From CBINFS01 sp966250015 (GTDB taxonomy: Bacteria > Bacteroidota > Rhodothermia > Rhodothermales > DASSAV01): 27,013 nucleotides of DNA. The DNA is taken from NCBI GenBank assembly GCA_966250015.1, contig CBINFS010000046.1, positions 1 to 27,013 on the forward strand, in the 5' to 3' direction. A model generated the notes under the pieces. The model was not told the DNA's origin. It did no database searches and saw only the letters and a program-made list of their open reading frames with translations. A program made the translations under genes and the position numbers. Positions 8,301 to 15,314 of this stretch are shown here, piece by piece; within the stretch, counting starts at the first letter, position 1, and every line of letters starts with the position of its first letter.

Positions 8301-8533
8301 GGTTTGCCGGTGATCCGGTCATCGAGTTTACCGCGCGTCCTTATACGATGGAAGACCTCGAAGAGGCCAAACATCCGATCGATCTACCCCGCCGTGACTT
8401 TAATGAGGTCCTGATCGACTTCCGTCACATGGGTGTTGGTGGTGACAATAGCTGGGGAGCCAGGGTCCACGACGAGTACACGATTCCGGCTCAACCTTAC
8501 AGCTATCGCTTCCGTATCGAGCCTGTGAAATAA
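5372..8533 (+). CDS. lacZ: Secreted GH2 beta-galactosidase (LacZ-type)
   Basis: 1053 aa, close to the LacZ length of about 1020-1050. It hydrolyses terminal beta-galactosides or related beta-glycosides. Residues 1-33 form a signal peptide (LVIGGLVLLIWC ... VFAQ), so it is exported. The order is: sugar-binding jelly roll (about 72-255, with NGTWKFHW and IPVPSNWQLQGYGVPLYVN), Ig-like domain (about 257-370), TIM barrel (about 373-640), a second Ig-like domain, and a beta-galactosidase small-chain domain (about 770-1050). The acid/base is Glu498 in SLGNESGSG and the nucleophile is Glu564 in ILCEYAHAMGNS. GH2 also contains glucuronidases and arabinopyranosidases, but the full LacZ architecture with the small chain favours beta-galactosidase. 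No Shine-Dalgarno is seen. The signal peptide supports this ATG. It is transcribed alone and meets the TonB receptor gene convergently. Confidence 0.95.
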   Translation: MHRIHSNRTIRLVIGGLVLLIWCTYSRVPVFAQSAPEWENEQVFEVNREPMHVTLMPYASVEQARAYDRSTSPFFASLNGTWKFHWSPDPASRPEGFFRPDFDVSGWDDIPVPSNWQLQGYGVPLYVNIRYPFAMDPPRVTSEPPEDFTTFKHRNPVGSYRRSFTVPQEWDGRQVFITLDGVNSAFYLWVNGQYVGYSEDSRLPAEFNLTSFLQPGENTLAVEVYRLSDGSYLEDQDFWRLSGIFRDVYLWSAPEVHVRDFVVQTDLDETYTDATLTVETELINYSGQQRQGTIEVQLLDASGGAVVSPLVQPYELAAGARTEVTFVADVDNPLKWTAETPNLYGLFLIVRDSDENVVEVVPSRVGFREVEIRNAQVLVNGKPILFKGVNRHEHDPETGQYVTRESMIRDIELMKQHNVNAVRTSHYPNVPEWYDLADEYGLYVIDEANIESHGYGNTPDNKLTHDPAWREAHLARVQRMVQRDRNHPSIVIWSLGNESGSGPNLDAATDWIHQNDPTRPVHYEGSSAVGDGYATDINSWMYPPPADLVERSAKFPDKPFILCEYAHAMGNSVGNLQEYWDVFEQHPQMQGGFIWDWVDQGLWKTSETGERYFAYGGDFGDVPNDQNFCMNGLLQADRRPNPSLFEVKKVYQNVKTKAVDAKAGRFSVRNDFFFTNLDQFDVSWTLLANGLPVRSGSVDRLSIGPGETGTLEIDFGMLDDRTKEHFLLISYTLPEATSWAPAGHEIAWDQFRLSEPARTLGADAGQGAPVTLDSTATTYTISSPGMRVTIDRTTGELAGYELDGTELIANPMRPNTWRVPNDNQYRNRFVQRYADWLNAAQERRVASVQARQVGAESVQVTARAEMLDGKVDYDVVYTISGNGAVDVAVDFAPKVNGLHALPRLGSRLAIIQNLNNVQWYGRGWQETYWDRKTGGIFGVYDGTVEEIATSYPRPQQNGNRTDVRWVTFTDDAGKGIRFAGDPVIEFTARPYTMEDLEEAKHPIDLPRRDFNEVLIDFRHMGVGGDNSWGARVHDEYTIPAQPYSYRFRIEPVK

Positions 8534-8540
8534 GCAGGCG

Positions 8541-8574
8541 GCATGCCCGGCCTCACGCACGAGGCCGGGCATGC
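8541..8574. terminator. Convergent-gene hairpin between GH2 and the TonB receptor
   Basis: Perfect 14-bp stem GCATGCCCGGCCTC / GAGGCCGGGCATGC with a 6-nt loop ACGCAC, filling almost the whole 43-bp gap between two convergent stop codons. There is no T run on either side, so it may act as a bidirectional 3'-end stabiliser or a weak terminator. Confidence 0.75.
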
Positions 8575-8576
8575 AC

Positions 8577-10967
8577 TCAAAACTCGACCTTGTAGCTGAG
8601 CACGGGGACCGGGTAGCCTTCCTTCACCTCTTCAACCCGGTTCGTCTGGAAGTTGTAGTCGAAGTAGGTGTCCTTTACACCCAGCACGTTTTTGACCTGG
8701 AGCGCCCAGACGTCCGAGAAGCGGCGGTGATTGCGGCGGTAGGTAAGTGTGAGGTCGACTATGAAGATGCCGCTTTTCCGCTCGGTGAACGCACGGGATT
8801 CGTCGAAAACCACTTCCTGCCGCTCGATGGAAGCCGCGTGGTCGATCGGACTGTAACGGCGCCCTCCCATCGCCATCAGCCGGCCGTTGATCCCGAGCAG
8901 GTTGCCGCTCCGGCCGATGGTATATTCTTTTCCAAACAGCGCGTTTGCGGCAAATTGCTGGTCGAAGCGGGTCTCGCGCCAGACGCCGTCGCCTCCCCGG
9001 TAGCGCGAGTCGAACAGCGATCCGGTCAGCAGGTAGTAATACCCGTTGCTGAAGAATCGCTCGAGGGTGAGGTCGACGCCGTAGTTCTTTCCCGCTCCCT
9101 GATTGACGAGCCTGCCGTCGAAGGTCCAGTCCTGCTCCCAGTTGAGCATCGAAAAGGAGCTGTCGGGGACGACGGGCACGTCGAAGAGGTACTGGTAGTA
9201 GACTTCGGCATTCAGCCTTGTGTCAGCGCGCAGGGGGCGTTCGTAACCCAGAACGAGGTGGTGCGCTTTTGTAAAATCGAGCTTTCGATTGGGCCGGATA
9301 ACACCGTCAGGGGAAGCCTGTTCGATGAAGTAGAGGCGGAGGTCTTCGATCTGGCTGTGGAGGCCGTAGCCGACCTTGATCGCCTGGTCGCCCGGTAGCG
9401 CCTGCCGCAGGCTGACTCTTGGCTCGAGGGTGTAATGGCCGGTCAGGGCGAAGTACCCGGCGTGGAGCCCGGCATTCAGGGTGGTACGCCGCGAGAGGTC
9501 GACCTTTGACTGGGTGTAGAACTGAAGGAGCGTACTGTTTCCGTCACCTTGGACGAGGGGCACCAGCGGCGGAACGTCATTCGGTGCGTAGCGCAGGTGC
9601 AAGTCGTAGAAGAGCTGCTGGACCGTCAGGCCGGTGCGGTTCACGTGCCCGGCACTGAGCCGGTGGTTGAGGAAAGCGCCGAAAACCCCTCTTCCCGTGG
9701 TGTTGTCGAGGGTGAGGTGGTCTTTCAGAACCAGGTCGTCGGCCAGACGGCGCTGGTCGTTGGCGGTGTGGTTGACGGTTGCGGCGGCGAACGTTTTCAG
9801 GTAGCTGCTTCGCCCCAGCGGAAGGGTGTGGGAGACGCCCGCCGCGCCGACGCCAAGCACGAGGTCGTAATTGAGGCGGTCCCAGATCTCGTATTCCCAC
9901 TTCGAGGAGTCGGGCTCTTCGCTCATGCGCTGGCCGTCCAGCCCGCCGATCCCCCAGATCTCGAACCGGCCGGCTCGCCTCGTCGGGAAGGCCAGCTTGA
10001 AGGAGACGTCCTGGTAGCGGATGACGTTGGAGTCGGTCGGGAGCAGCGGGATGAGCAGGGCGAGCGTCGAGTAGCGGTAGTTGACGAGATAGGTGGAGGC
10101 ACTGCCTCTGGAGAACGGGCCTTCGAGCGCTGCTTCGACGCCAATGACGCCAAGCTGTATCGTCCGTTCGTGTTGTGTCGGGTTGCCGGTGCGGAAGTTC
10201 ATGTCGAACACGCCGGCGAGCACGTTGCCGTACTCTGCGGGGAAGGCGCCGGTGAAGAAGTCCGAGTTGGCGAGCACCTGTCCACTGAAGAGCGTTAACC
10301 CACCGCCGCCGGTGACGGTCAGGCCGGCAAAATGGCTTGGGTTCGGGATTTCGACACCTTCGAGGCGCCAGAGAACCCCTTTGGGGGCATTTCCCCGAAT
10401 GATCAGGGCGTTGTCACCGAGGCCTGCCGAGCCCGTGACGCCTGCGAAGGCGGCCGCCATTCGCGCCGGGTCGTCGAGCCCGCCGGCATACCGCCGGGTT
10501 TCCTCGACCGAAAACGAACGGGCGCTGACGGCGGCCATGTCGTTGAGCGGCTGGTCCTTACGGACGTCCGGCGTCACGACGATTTCGTCCCCAACGACAG
10601 CCTGCTCCTTCAACGCTACCTGGAGTACGGTTTCCTTGCCTGATGAAACCAGGACCTGGGGGAGTATGAGCGGTTCGTACCCGATGTAGCTGAACTGAAG
10701 GTCGTGCCTGCCAACCGGAATGTTTTCGAGCACGAACCGGCCGTCTTCGTCGGCTGCCGTGCCGATCAAGGGATCGGATCCGAGGACGACGACGCTGGCG
10801 CCGGGCAGCGGAAGCTGTGAGTGACGGTCGACGATGGTACCGCGGACAGTCTGCCGGTGGGCCGGAGGAGCCTGCGCGAGGAGGGATGGCGGTAAGAGAA
10901 GCGTTAACGTGGTCAGTAGTACGTACAGGCTGAGTCTGCCGGGCTGGAGTTGACTTCCGATGGCCAT
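8577..10967 (-). CDS. TonB-dependent outer-membrane receptor with carboxypeptidase-regulatory-like domain
   Basis: 796 aa, shorter than SusC proteins (about 1000 aa) and with no SusD gene beside it. It imports a ligand across the outer membrane using TonB energy. After a signal peptide ending at LLAQA, residues about 41-125 form the extra beta-sandwich (VRGTIVDRHSQLPLPGASVV ... GRHDLQFSYIGYE). A plug follows at about 130-250 (LIIRGNAPKGVLWRLEGVEI), then the barrel to the C-terminal phenylalanine (SYKVEF), the normal outer-membrane signature. It lies 145 bp downstream of a tetR gene on the same strand, with a candidate operator in the gap. The substrate is unknown; an oligosaccharide is inferred from the neighbouring hydrolases, but siderophore or cobalamin uptake cannot be excluded. 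GAAGGGGG lies just before the ATG and may act as the ribosome binding site. Confidence 0.93.
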   Translation of the reverse strand: MAIGSQLQPGRLSLYVLLTTLTLLLPPSLLAQAPPAHRQTVRGTIVDRHSQLPLPGASVVVLGSDPLIGTAADEDGRFVLENIPVGRHDLQFSYIGYEPLILPQVLVSSGKETVLQVALKEQAVVGDEIVVTPDVRKDQPLNDMAAVSARSFSVEETRRYAGGLDDPARMAAAFAGVTGSAGLGDNALIIRGNAPKGVLWRLEGVEIPNPSHFAGLTVTGGGGLTLFSGQVLANSDFFTGAFPAEYGNVLAGVFDMNFRTGNPTQHERTIQLGVIGVEAALEGPFSRGSASTYLVNYRYSTLALLIPLLPTDSNVIRYQDVSFKLAFPTRRAGRFEIWGIGGLDGQRMSEEPDSSKWEYEIWDRLNYDLVLGVGAAGVSHTLPLGRSSYLKTFAAATVNHTANDQRRLADDLVLKDHLTLDNTTGRGVFGAFLNHRLSAGHVNRTGLTVQQLFYDLHLRYAPNDVPPLVPLVQGDGNSTLLQFYTQSKVDLSRRTTLNAGLHAGYFALTGHYTLEPRVSLRQALPGDQAIKVGYGLHSQIEDLRLYFIEQASPDGVIRPNRKLDFTKAHHLVLGYERPLRADTRLNAEVYYQYLFDVPVVPDSSFSMLNWEQDWTFDGRLVNQGAGKNYGVDLTLERFFSNGYYYLLTGSLFDSRYRGGDGVWRETRFDQQFAANALFGKEYTIGRSGNLLGINGRLMAMGGRRYSPIDHAASIERQEVVFDESRAFTERKSGIFIVDLTLTYRRNHRRFSDVWALQVKNVLGVKDTYFDYNFQTNRVEEVKEGYPVPVLSYKVEF

Positions 10968-11027
10968 CTGAACCCCCCTTCATTCATGTTTGGTGAAAAG
11001 CATCTTTTCGACTGGACATGTTGTATT

Positions 11028-11044
11028 AAACGGCAGATTAAAAC
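11028..11044. promoter_or_regulatory. Candidate TetR operator upstream of the TonB receptor
   Basis: AAACGGCAGATTAAAAC lies 60 bp before the receptor ATG. It matches the 17-mer before tetR (11757-11773) at 13 of 17 positions, and both sit in short AT-rich stretches. An AAAC-ATTT-GTTT inverted element overlaps its right end (11041-11052). It is inferred to be the site where the adjacent TetR controls the receptor. Confidence 0.5.
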
Positions 11045-11112
11045 ATTTGTTTAAATCAATCGTATATATTCATATGATCTTCATGTTGAGAGAGTACTGG
11101 AGCGGGAGAGGA

Positions 11113-11736
11113 CTATTGGGCGCCGTCCGATTCGAGGGCGGCGAAAAATGAATCGAGGATTAGCTGGATGTAGGTTTGCCTTTCGTCCTGATCCAGCATG
11201 GCTGAAGGAGGTGTGTCTGCAAAGAAGACGGCCGGCACGAGAGACGGGAAAAATGCGGCCGAGAACAGCTGGCGGAGCGCATTCTGAATCATCCGGTCGG
11301 AGGCTGAGGGATGGGCTGCCGCGATGATTCGTTGAAGGTCTGAAAGGAACTTCCTGAACCGGACGGTGAACGGTGTATCGGTCTTTTGCTCGACCAGGAT
11401 GGCAAAGAGGTGGGCGCGGGAGATGCCCGGGTAACGAATCGAACCTACGATGACTTCTTCGAGCATGCGGTAGAGTACCGCATGCAGATCGGCGTTGGGA
11501 TCCGCAAGCCATTCATACCAGTCGTCGAAAATATTGTGGAGCGTCTGCTCCATCGCACGTTCGACGAGCAGGTCCTTGCTGCGGAAGTAATAGTTGATTG
11601 CTGCGATGTTGACGCCGGCTTCTTCCGCAATCTTTCTGACGGTCACTCCCTGAAGGCCCACCCGTTCGATGCACTCGATGGTTGCATCGATGATTTTGCG
11701 CTGGGGTTCAGTTTCAGGCAGTCCCTTTTCATCCAT
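11113..11736 (-). CDS. TetR/AcrR-family transcriptional regulator
   Basis: 207 aa, normal for the family. The N-terminal helix-turn-helix domain (about residues 12-60) is typical: IIDATIECIERVGLQGVTVR, then KIAEEAGVNIAAINYYFRSK. Residues 70-207 form the helical ligand-binding and dimerisation half, which diverges too much to name a ligand. It is cytoplasmic and probably a repressor released by a small molecule. It precedes the TonB receptor on the same strand, and near-identical 17-mers lie upstream of both, so autoregulation together with receptor control is likely. The ATG at 11736 is preferred because the HTH domain begins 11 residues later; the Shine-Dalgarno is weak. Confidence 0.93.
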   Translation of the reverse strand: MDEKGLPETEPQRKIIDATIECIERVGLQGVTVRKIAEEAGVNIAAINYYFRSKDLLVERAMEQTLHNIFDDWYEWLADPNADLHAVLYRMLEEVIVGSIRYPGISRAHLFAILVEQKTDTPFTVRFRKFLSDLQRIIAAAHPSASDRMIQNALRQLFSAAFFPSLVPAVFFADTPPSAMLDQDERQTYIQLILDSFFAALESDGAQ

Positions 11737-11756
11737 GGACCGGTTCCGGGCAGGTC

Positions 11757-11773
11757 AAACGGTCGTTTTAAAC
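11757..11773. promoter_or_regulatory. Candidate TetR operator upstream of tetR
   Basis: AAACGGTCGTTTTAAAC, 20 bp before the tetR ATG. Its left 12 bases AAACG-GT-CGTTT form a perfect inverted repeat. It is the partner of the similar 17-mer before the receptor (11028-11044). Its position just before the start codon suits autorepression. Confidence 0.55.
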
Positions 11774-11782
11774 ACAAACAAA

Positions 11783-11828
11783 TTACGGCAAGCCCCGGGG
11801 TTGTTCAATGCCCCGGGGCTTGCCGTAA
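11783..11828 (-). terminator. Strong hairpin after the DUF5107-TPR gene
   Basis: The arms at 11783-11800 and 11811-11828 are perfect 18-bp reverse complements around a 10-nt loop. On the minus strand the stem is followed by TTTGTTTGTG, a broken T tract, 23 nt after the stop at 11852. It probably insulates tetR from the polysaccharide genes behind it. It lies only 9 bp from the candidate operator of tetR. Confidence 0.85.
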
Positions 11829-11851
11829 AGGAATAATCCTGCGCCCGTATC

Positions 11852-14800
11852 TCAACGCATTGCGAGGAGGTCGGGATTATTCAGGAAGTTGTAGGCGTCA
11901 ATGTTGCCTGGTTCCAGCTCGAGCACCTTGCGGAGGGACTCGTTCGCTTTTGCCGTGTCACCCGTGCCAAGCTGCGCCAGTCCGATGGAGAGCCAGGCGT
12001 CGGCCTGCGAGGTCACCCTTTCCTGCCGAACGCGAAGGCCGCGAAGATCCGTTGCGTCGTGGTACTCACGTTTGAGGCCGTTCTCGCCGTCTTCGATCAT
12101 GTCGCGGAAGATGGCGTCGGCCCGGTCGTTCTGCCCGAGCTCGCGGAGGGCGAGAGCGGCATAGTAGCGGAGGAGGGGTGTATCGCCGCCGCCGAACCCT
12201 CTCTGGGTCCTGAAGGAAGCGATCTGTTCGAAGGCTTCCTTGGCTTCGGCGGATTTACCCTGTGCCTGCAGGGCTTTCCCGATCCAGTAATGCGCAATAC
12301 CGGCTCTGGCGTCGCGCACGACTTCGAGGTTCCGTGGGAAATCCAGGACCGTCCTGAAATCAGCCAGCGCCTGCTCCGTATTGCCCGCGGCAAGTCGCCC
12401 GATTCCCCGGTACAGGTGTGCATTGGACCACTCGGAGTGCGGATTGATGCTGGATACCTCCGCGACGTAGAAGTGAGAGTTTTTCAGCACGTCGATGCTT
12501 TCATCGTACCGTCCAGCGAAGTTCAGCAGGCTGATTCTGCGGATGTTCAGCTGATCCCACTCCGAAACCGTTCGGGGATAGCGGGCGAGGAACTCGAGAC
12601 GCTCTGCGGGAGACCGTCTCGCCGCTTCGTAGTAGGTATCCGCTTCAAGCAGGATGCGGGGGTCGTCGGGCGCCAGGCTGACGGCCTTTTCGATGTTTTT
12701 GACGGCCTCGGTGATCTCGTCGAAAATCTGTGCCTGCACGAAGGCCAGATTGCGGTAGTACCGGGCGTTTGTGCCGTCGATGGCAATCGCTTTTTTCCAG
12801 AGATTGGCAGCCTTTTGCGGGTCGGAATCCGCCAGGGTGTTCCCGAGCAGGTACAGGGCGTGCGCGTCCTGAGGGTTGGCTTCTACCGCGGCTTCGAGCA
12901 CGCGACGCGTGGTGAACCCCCACGGGAATACGCGATCAACGGGAAGGGTAGCGGCCTTTGCATAGTGCGTCCCGGCCTCATGCGTACGCCCCGACTTTTC
13001 CGCATAGAAGCCGAGCGCGTAGTGGATCAGCGGGTTGGACGCAAGCCGTGCGTTGGACGAGCCGGCCGCGAGCTCGAGCAGGCCGATCGCATCTTCGTAC
13101 AGCCCGGCGTCTCCGTACCGGCCGGCCGTCAGGAGGTAGTTGTCGGCTTCGTCGCGGTAGAGGGCCTTCAGGTCGACGCTCTTCTGGTCGAGCAGATATT
13201 TCTCGTTCAGCGCCGTCAGGTTCAGGGGGTCGCGGGAGAGTGCGAGATCTACGACTTCTTGGGCTGCATCGGTCTCGCCGTTACGGCGAAGGAGCGCCGC
13301 CTGCAGGGCGAGGGCTTCCGTGTTACGCCCGTTAGCGGTTATGGCGTGCTCGATGTGTTCCATTGCCCTCGCGAAGTCGCCGCGCCGGCCGTCGATGGTG
13401 GCGAGCAGGTAGTAGGCGGGGGAGGTCCAGGCGTCGCTCCAGGTAGCGGCGTAGAGCACGTCGTACGCTTCGTCGAGCTTTTCCTGCTGGAGCAGGACCG
13501 CGCCCAGGTAATAAAGCGGTTCGGCGTATGCAGCCCGAGTGTGGTTGGCCGTCACCCGTCCGACCGCCACGCGCAGGTGCTCCTCGGCCTTATCGAGGAG
13601 CCCAAGTCGGTGATAGTGGATGCCGAGGCGGGTATTGGTCAGGATGTGGTTCGGGTCTCTTTTGAGCGCCTCTTCGTAGTATTTGACGTGATCCAGCCGT
13701 GGATCGCCGAACTGTTCGAGCCGCAGGCCGGCCAGGTACAGCTCGTCCGGGCTCTTGAACTGAGCCGGCTCTTCCGGCGAGCGGTAAGGCTCGGGAACGG
13801 GATCGTCCTTACGCGCCGGTGTGGTGTAGGAGATCAGCTCGCGGCCGTCTGAGTCGAGCACGGCAAGCTCGATTTGTTGCGGGTCGATGGATTCGTCGAG
13901 GTTGACCGATTTTTTGACCGTGGTTGCAGGGCTGAGGGAGAGGTTCTCGCCATGCAGCTCGGCACCATCCTTTCTCAGGACGAGCCGCGCGTTCGGGAAG
14001 GCGACGGTCGGGTAAATCTCGATCAGTGCCGTTCGGCCTTCGAGCACGAAGTTTACCGCCATGTCGCGGTTGGCCTTTTTTAGGCCGGAGAGGTCTTTGA
14101 TCGGGTAGTAGTACGACGTGCCCGTTCGTGCGGTGAAGGGGTCCGTCCAGCTATAGTCGGGCTGGTTGTCGGAGTACATCCCCATCATGAGCTCGAGGTA
14201 GGGACCGTCTTCGTCGGTGAGCATCTGATCCCAGAGCCGCTGCACTTCGTTGTTCCCCCAGTACCAGACCTTTTTCCCGGGAAAGATGTGGTGGTTGCCG
14301 ACGATGACCGTGCCGGCTTTTTTCCCGTGGTCGATACCGGCAAGGAAGTCCTCTTTCGTGTCCCACGCGAAGAAGGAGGTGGGTGAAGAGATGTTTTTCC
14401 ACCAGCTCACGTCGACGCCCTTCGTAAAGTCGATGCCCTGGTAGACCTGCTTCGAGATCGGCCAGTCGGTGAACTGAGTTTTCGAGTGGAAGGTGGCGCG
14501 TTCGGTATCGGTGGGGAAGAAGACCTGGTAGTTCTCGTTGGCGTGTACGGCCGTGTTCATCCACATCAGGATGCTTTGCGGATGAGGCGTCACGTTGAGG
14601 TACTTGAGGGAGGTCTCGACGTACGCGGCGCCGGGGCGGAGGGTCAGGCCGACGGCCCACCGGGCGCCGTGCCGCTTCTCGTACTCGCCGACCCAGATCG
14701 TTTTGCTGCCGTCCGGATGCGCTTCGAGGCGATAGTCCACCGGCATGAAAGTCGAGGCGCGGTGGTGGTGGGGGATGTTCCACTCGACGCCGCCGGACAT

Positions 14801-15199
14801 CCACGCCCCTGCCATACCGATGAGCGCCGGCTTGACGACCCGGTTATAGTAGAAGAAGTCGTAGTTGTTGGTTTTGTCCCGGGCGATGTAGAGGCGGCCG
14901 CCAAGCTCGGGGAGGACGACGATGCGGATGTATTCGTTTTCGAGCGTGAGCGCCTTATACGTCCGATCGGTCTTCCTGTTGGTGAGATAGCCCAGGTACG
15001 GATAGGGGTACATGTGCATCTGCGCCCCCTGGTAGCGTTCCGGGGTGTAGAAGATCGGGTTGGGGTCGGGATCCCCGATCGGGTAGGTCGGGATCGTCAT
15101 CGTCGTCTCTTCCATCTTCACCGCGTCGCCTGTCTGGGCCAGCGCGGTCGACGCTGCCAGGAAGAGCAGACAGATCAAAGGAATCAAACGCGTTTTCAT
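11852..15199 (-). CDS. Secreted DUF5107 protein with C-terminal TPR array
   Basis: 1115 aa from the ATG at 15199. That start is chosen because it opens directly into a signal peptide (KTRLIPLICLLFLAASTALAQ); a TTG 15 codons upstream keeps the frame open but adds a non-signal extension. Residues about 50-350 match DUF5107 in character (LENEYIRIVVLPELGGRLY, then AWMSGGVEWNIPHHH), a beta-sandwich I infer to be galactose-mutarotase-like. Residues about 480-1115 hold many TPR-type helical pairs (YYEEALKRDPNHILTNTRLG; ALQAQGKSAEAKEAF; ANESLRKVLELEPGNIDAYN). Such proteins occur in carbohydrate-utilisation clusters and may be an enzyme or a sugar-binding scaffold; the activity is unproven. It is probably cotranscribed with the GH28-like gene 115 bp upstream and ends in a strong terminator. 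Confidence 0.88.
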   Translation of the reverse strand: MKTRLIPLICLLFLAASTALAQTGDAVKMEETTMTIPTYPIGDPDPNPIFYTPERYQGAQMHMYPYPYLGYLTNRKTDRTYKALTLENEYIRIVVLPELGGRLYIARDKTNNYDFFYYNRVVKPALIGMAGAWMSGGVEWNIPHHHRASTFMPVDYRLEAHPDGSKTIWVGEYEKRHGARWAVGLTLRPGAAYVETSLKYLNVTPHPQSILMWMNTAVHANENYQVFFPTDTERATFHSKTQFTDWPISKQVYQGIDFTKGVDVSWWKNISSPTSFFAWDTKEDFLAGIDHGKKAGTVIVGNHHIFPGKKVWYWGNNEVQRLWDQMLTDEDGPYLELMMGMYSDNQPDYSWTDPFTARTGTSYYYPIKDLSGLKKANRDMAVNFVLEGRTALIEIYPTVAFPNARLVLRKDGAELHGENLSLSPATTVKKSVNLDESIDPQQIELAVLDSDGRELISYTTPARKDDPVPEPYRSPEEPAQFKSPDELYLAGLRLEQFGDPRLDHVKYYEEALKRDPNHILTNTRLGIHYHRLGLLDKAEEHLRVAVGRVTANHTRAAYAEPLYYLGAVLLQQEKLDEAYDVLYAATWSDAWTSPAYYLLATIDGRRGDFARAMEHIEHAITANGRNTEALALQAALLRRNGETDAAQEVVDLALSRDPLNLTALNEKYLLDQKSVDLKALYRDEADNYLLTAGRYGDAGLYEDAIGLLELAAGSSNARLASNPLIHYALGFYAEKSGRTHEAGTHYAKAATLPVDRVFPWGFTTRRVLEAAVEANPQDAHALYLLGNTLADSDPQKAANLWKKAIAIDGTNARYYRNLAFVQAQIFDEITEAVKNIEKAVSLAPDDPRILLEADTYYEAARRSPAERLEFLARYPRTVSEWDQLNIRRISLLNFAGRYDESIDVLKNSHFYVAEVSSINPHSEWSNAHLYRGIGRLAAGNTEQALADFRTVLDFPRNLEVVRDARAGIAHYWIGKALQAQGKSAEAKEAFEQIASFRTQRGFGGGDTPLLRYYAALALRELGQNDRADAIFRDMIEDGENGLKREYHDATDLRGLRVRQERVTSQADAWLSIGLAQLGTGDTAKANESLRKVLELEPGNIDAYNFLNNPDLLAMR

Positions 15200-15314
15200 C
15201 CTATCGTTGGGTCTGGTACCGAAAAATGGAGTGTGTTGCAGCAAGGCAACGTTTGGTCGAAGCCCGGGGGAGGCCTTCCCGGTCCGGGATCATCCAGCCC
15301 TCACGTCGACCAGC

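Noticed and set aside
12059..13852. 597-codon plus-strand frame, one of the longest in the window
   Set aside because: Exactly antisense to the TPR part of the DUF5107 gene, with no signal, motif or RBS. A shadow of codon bias.
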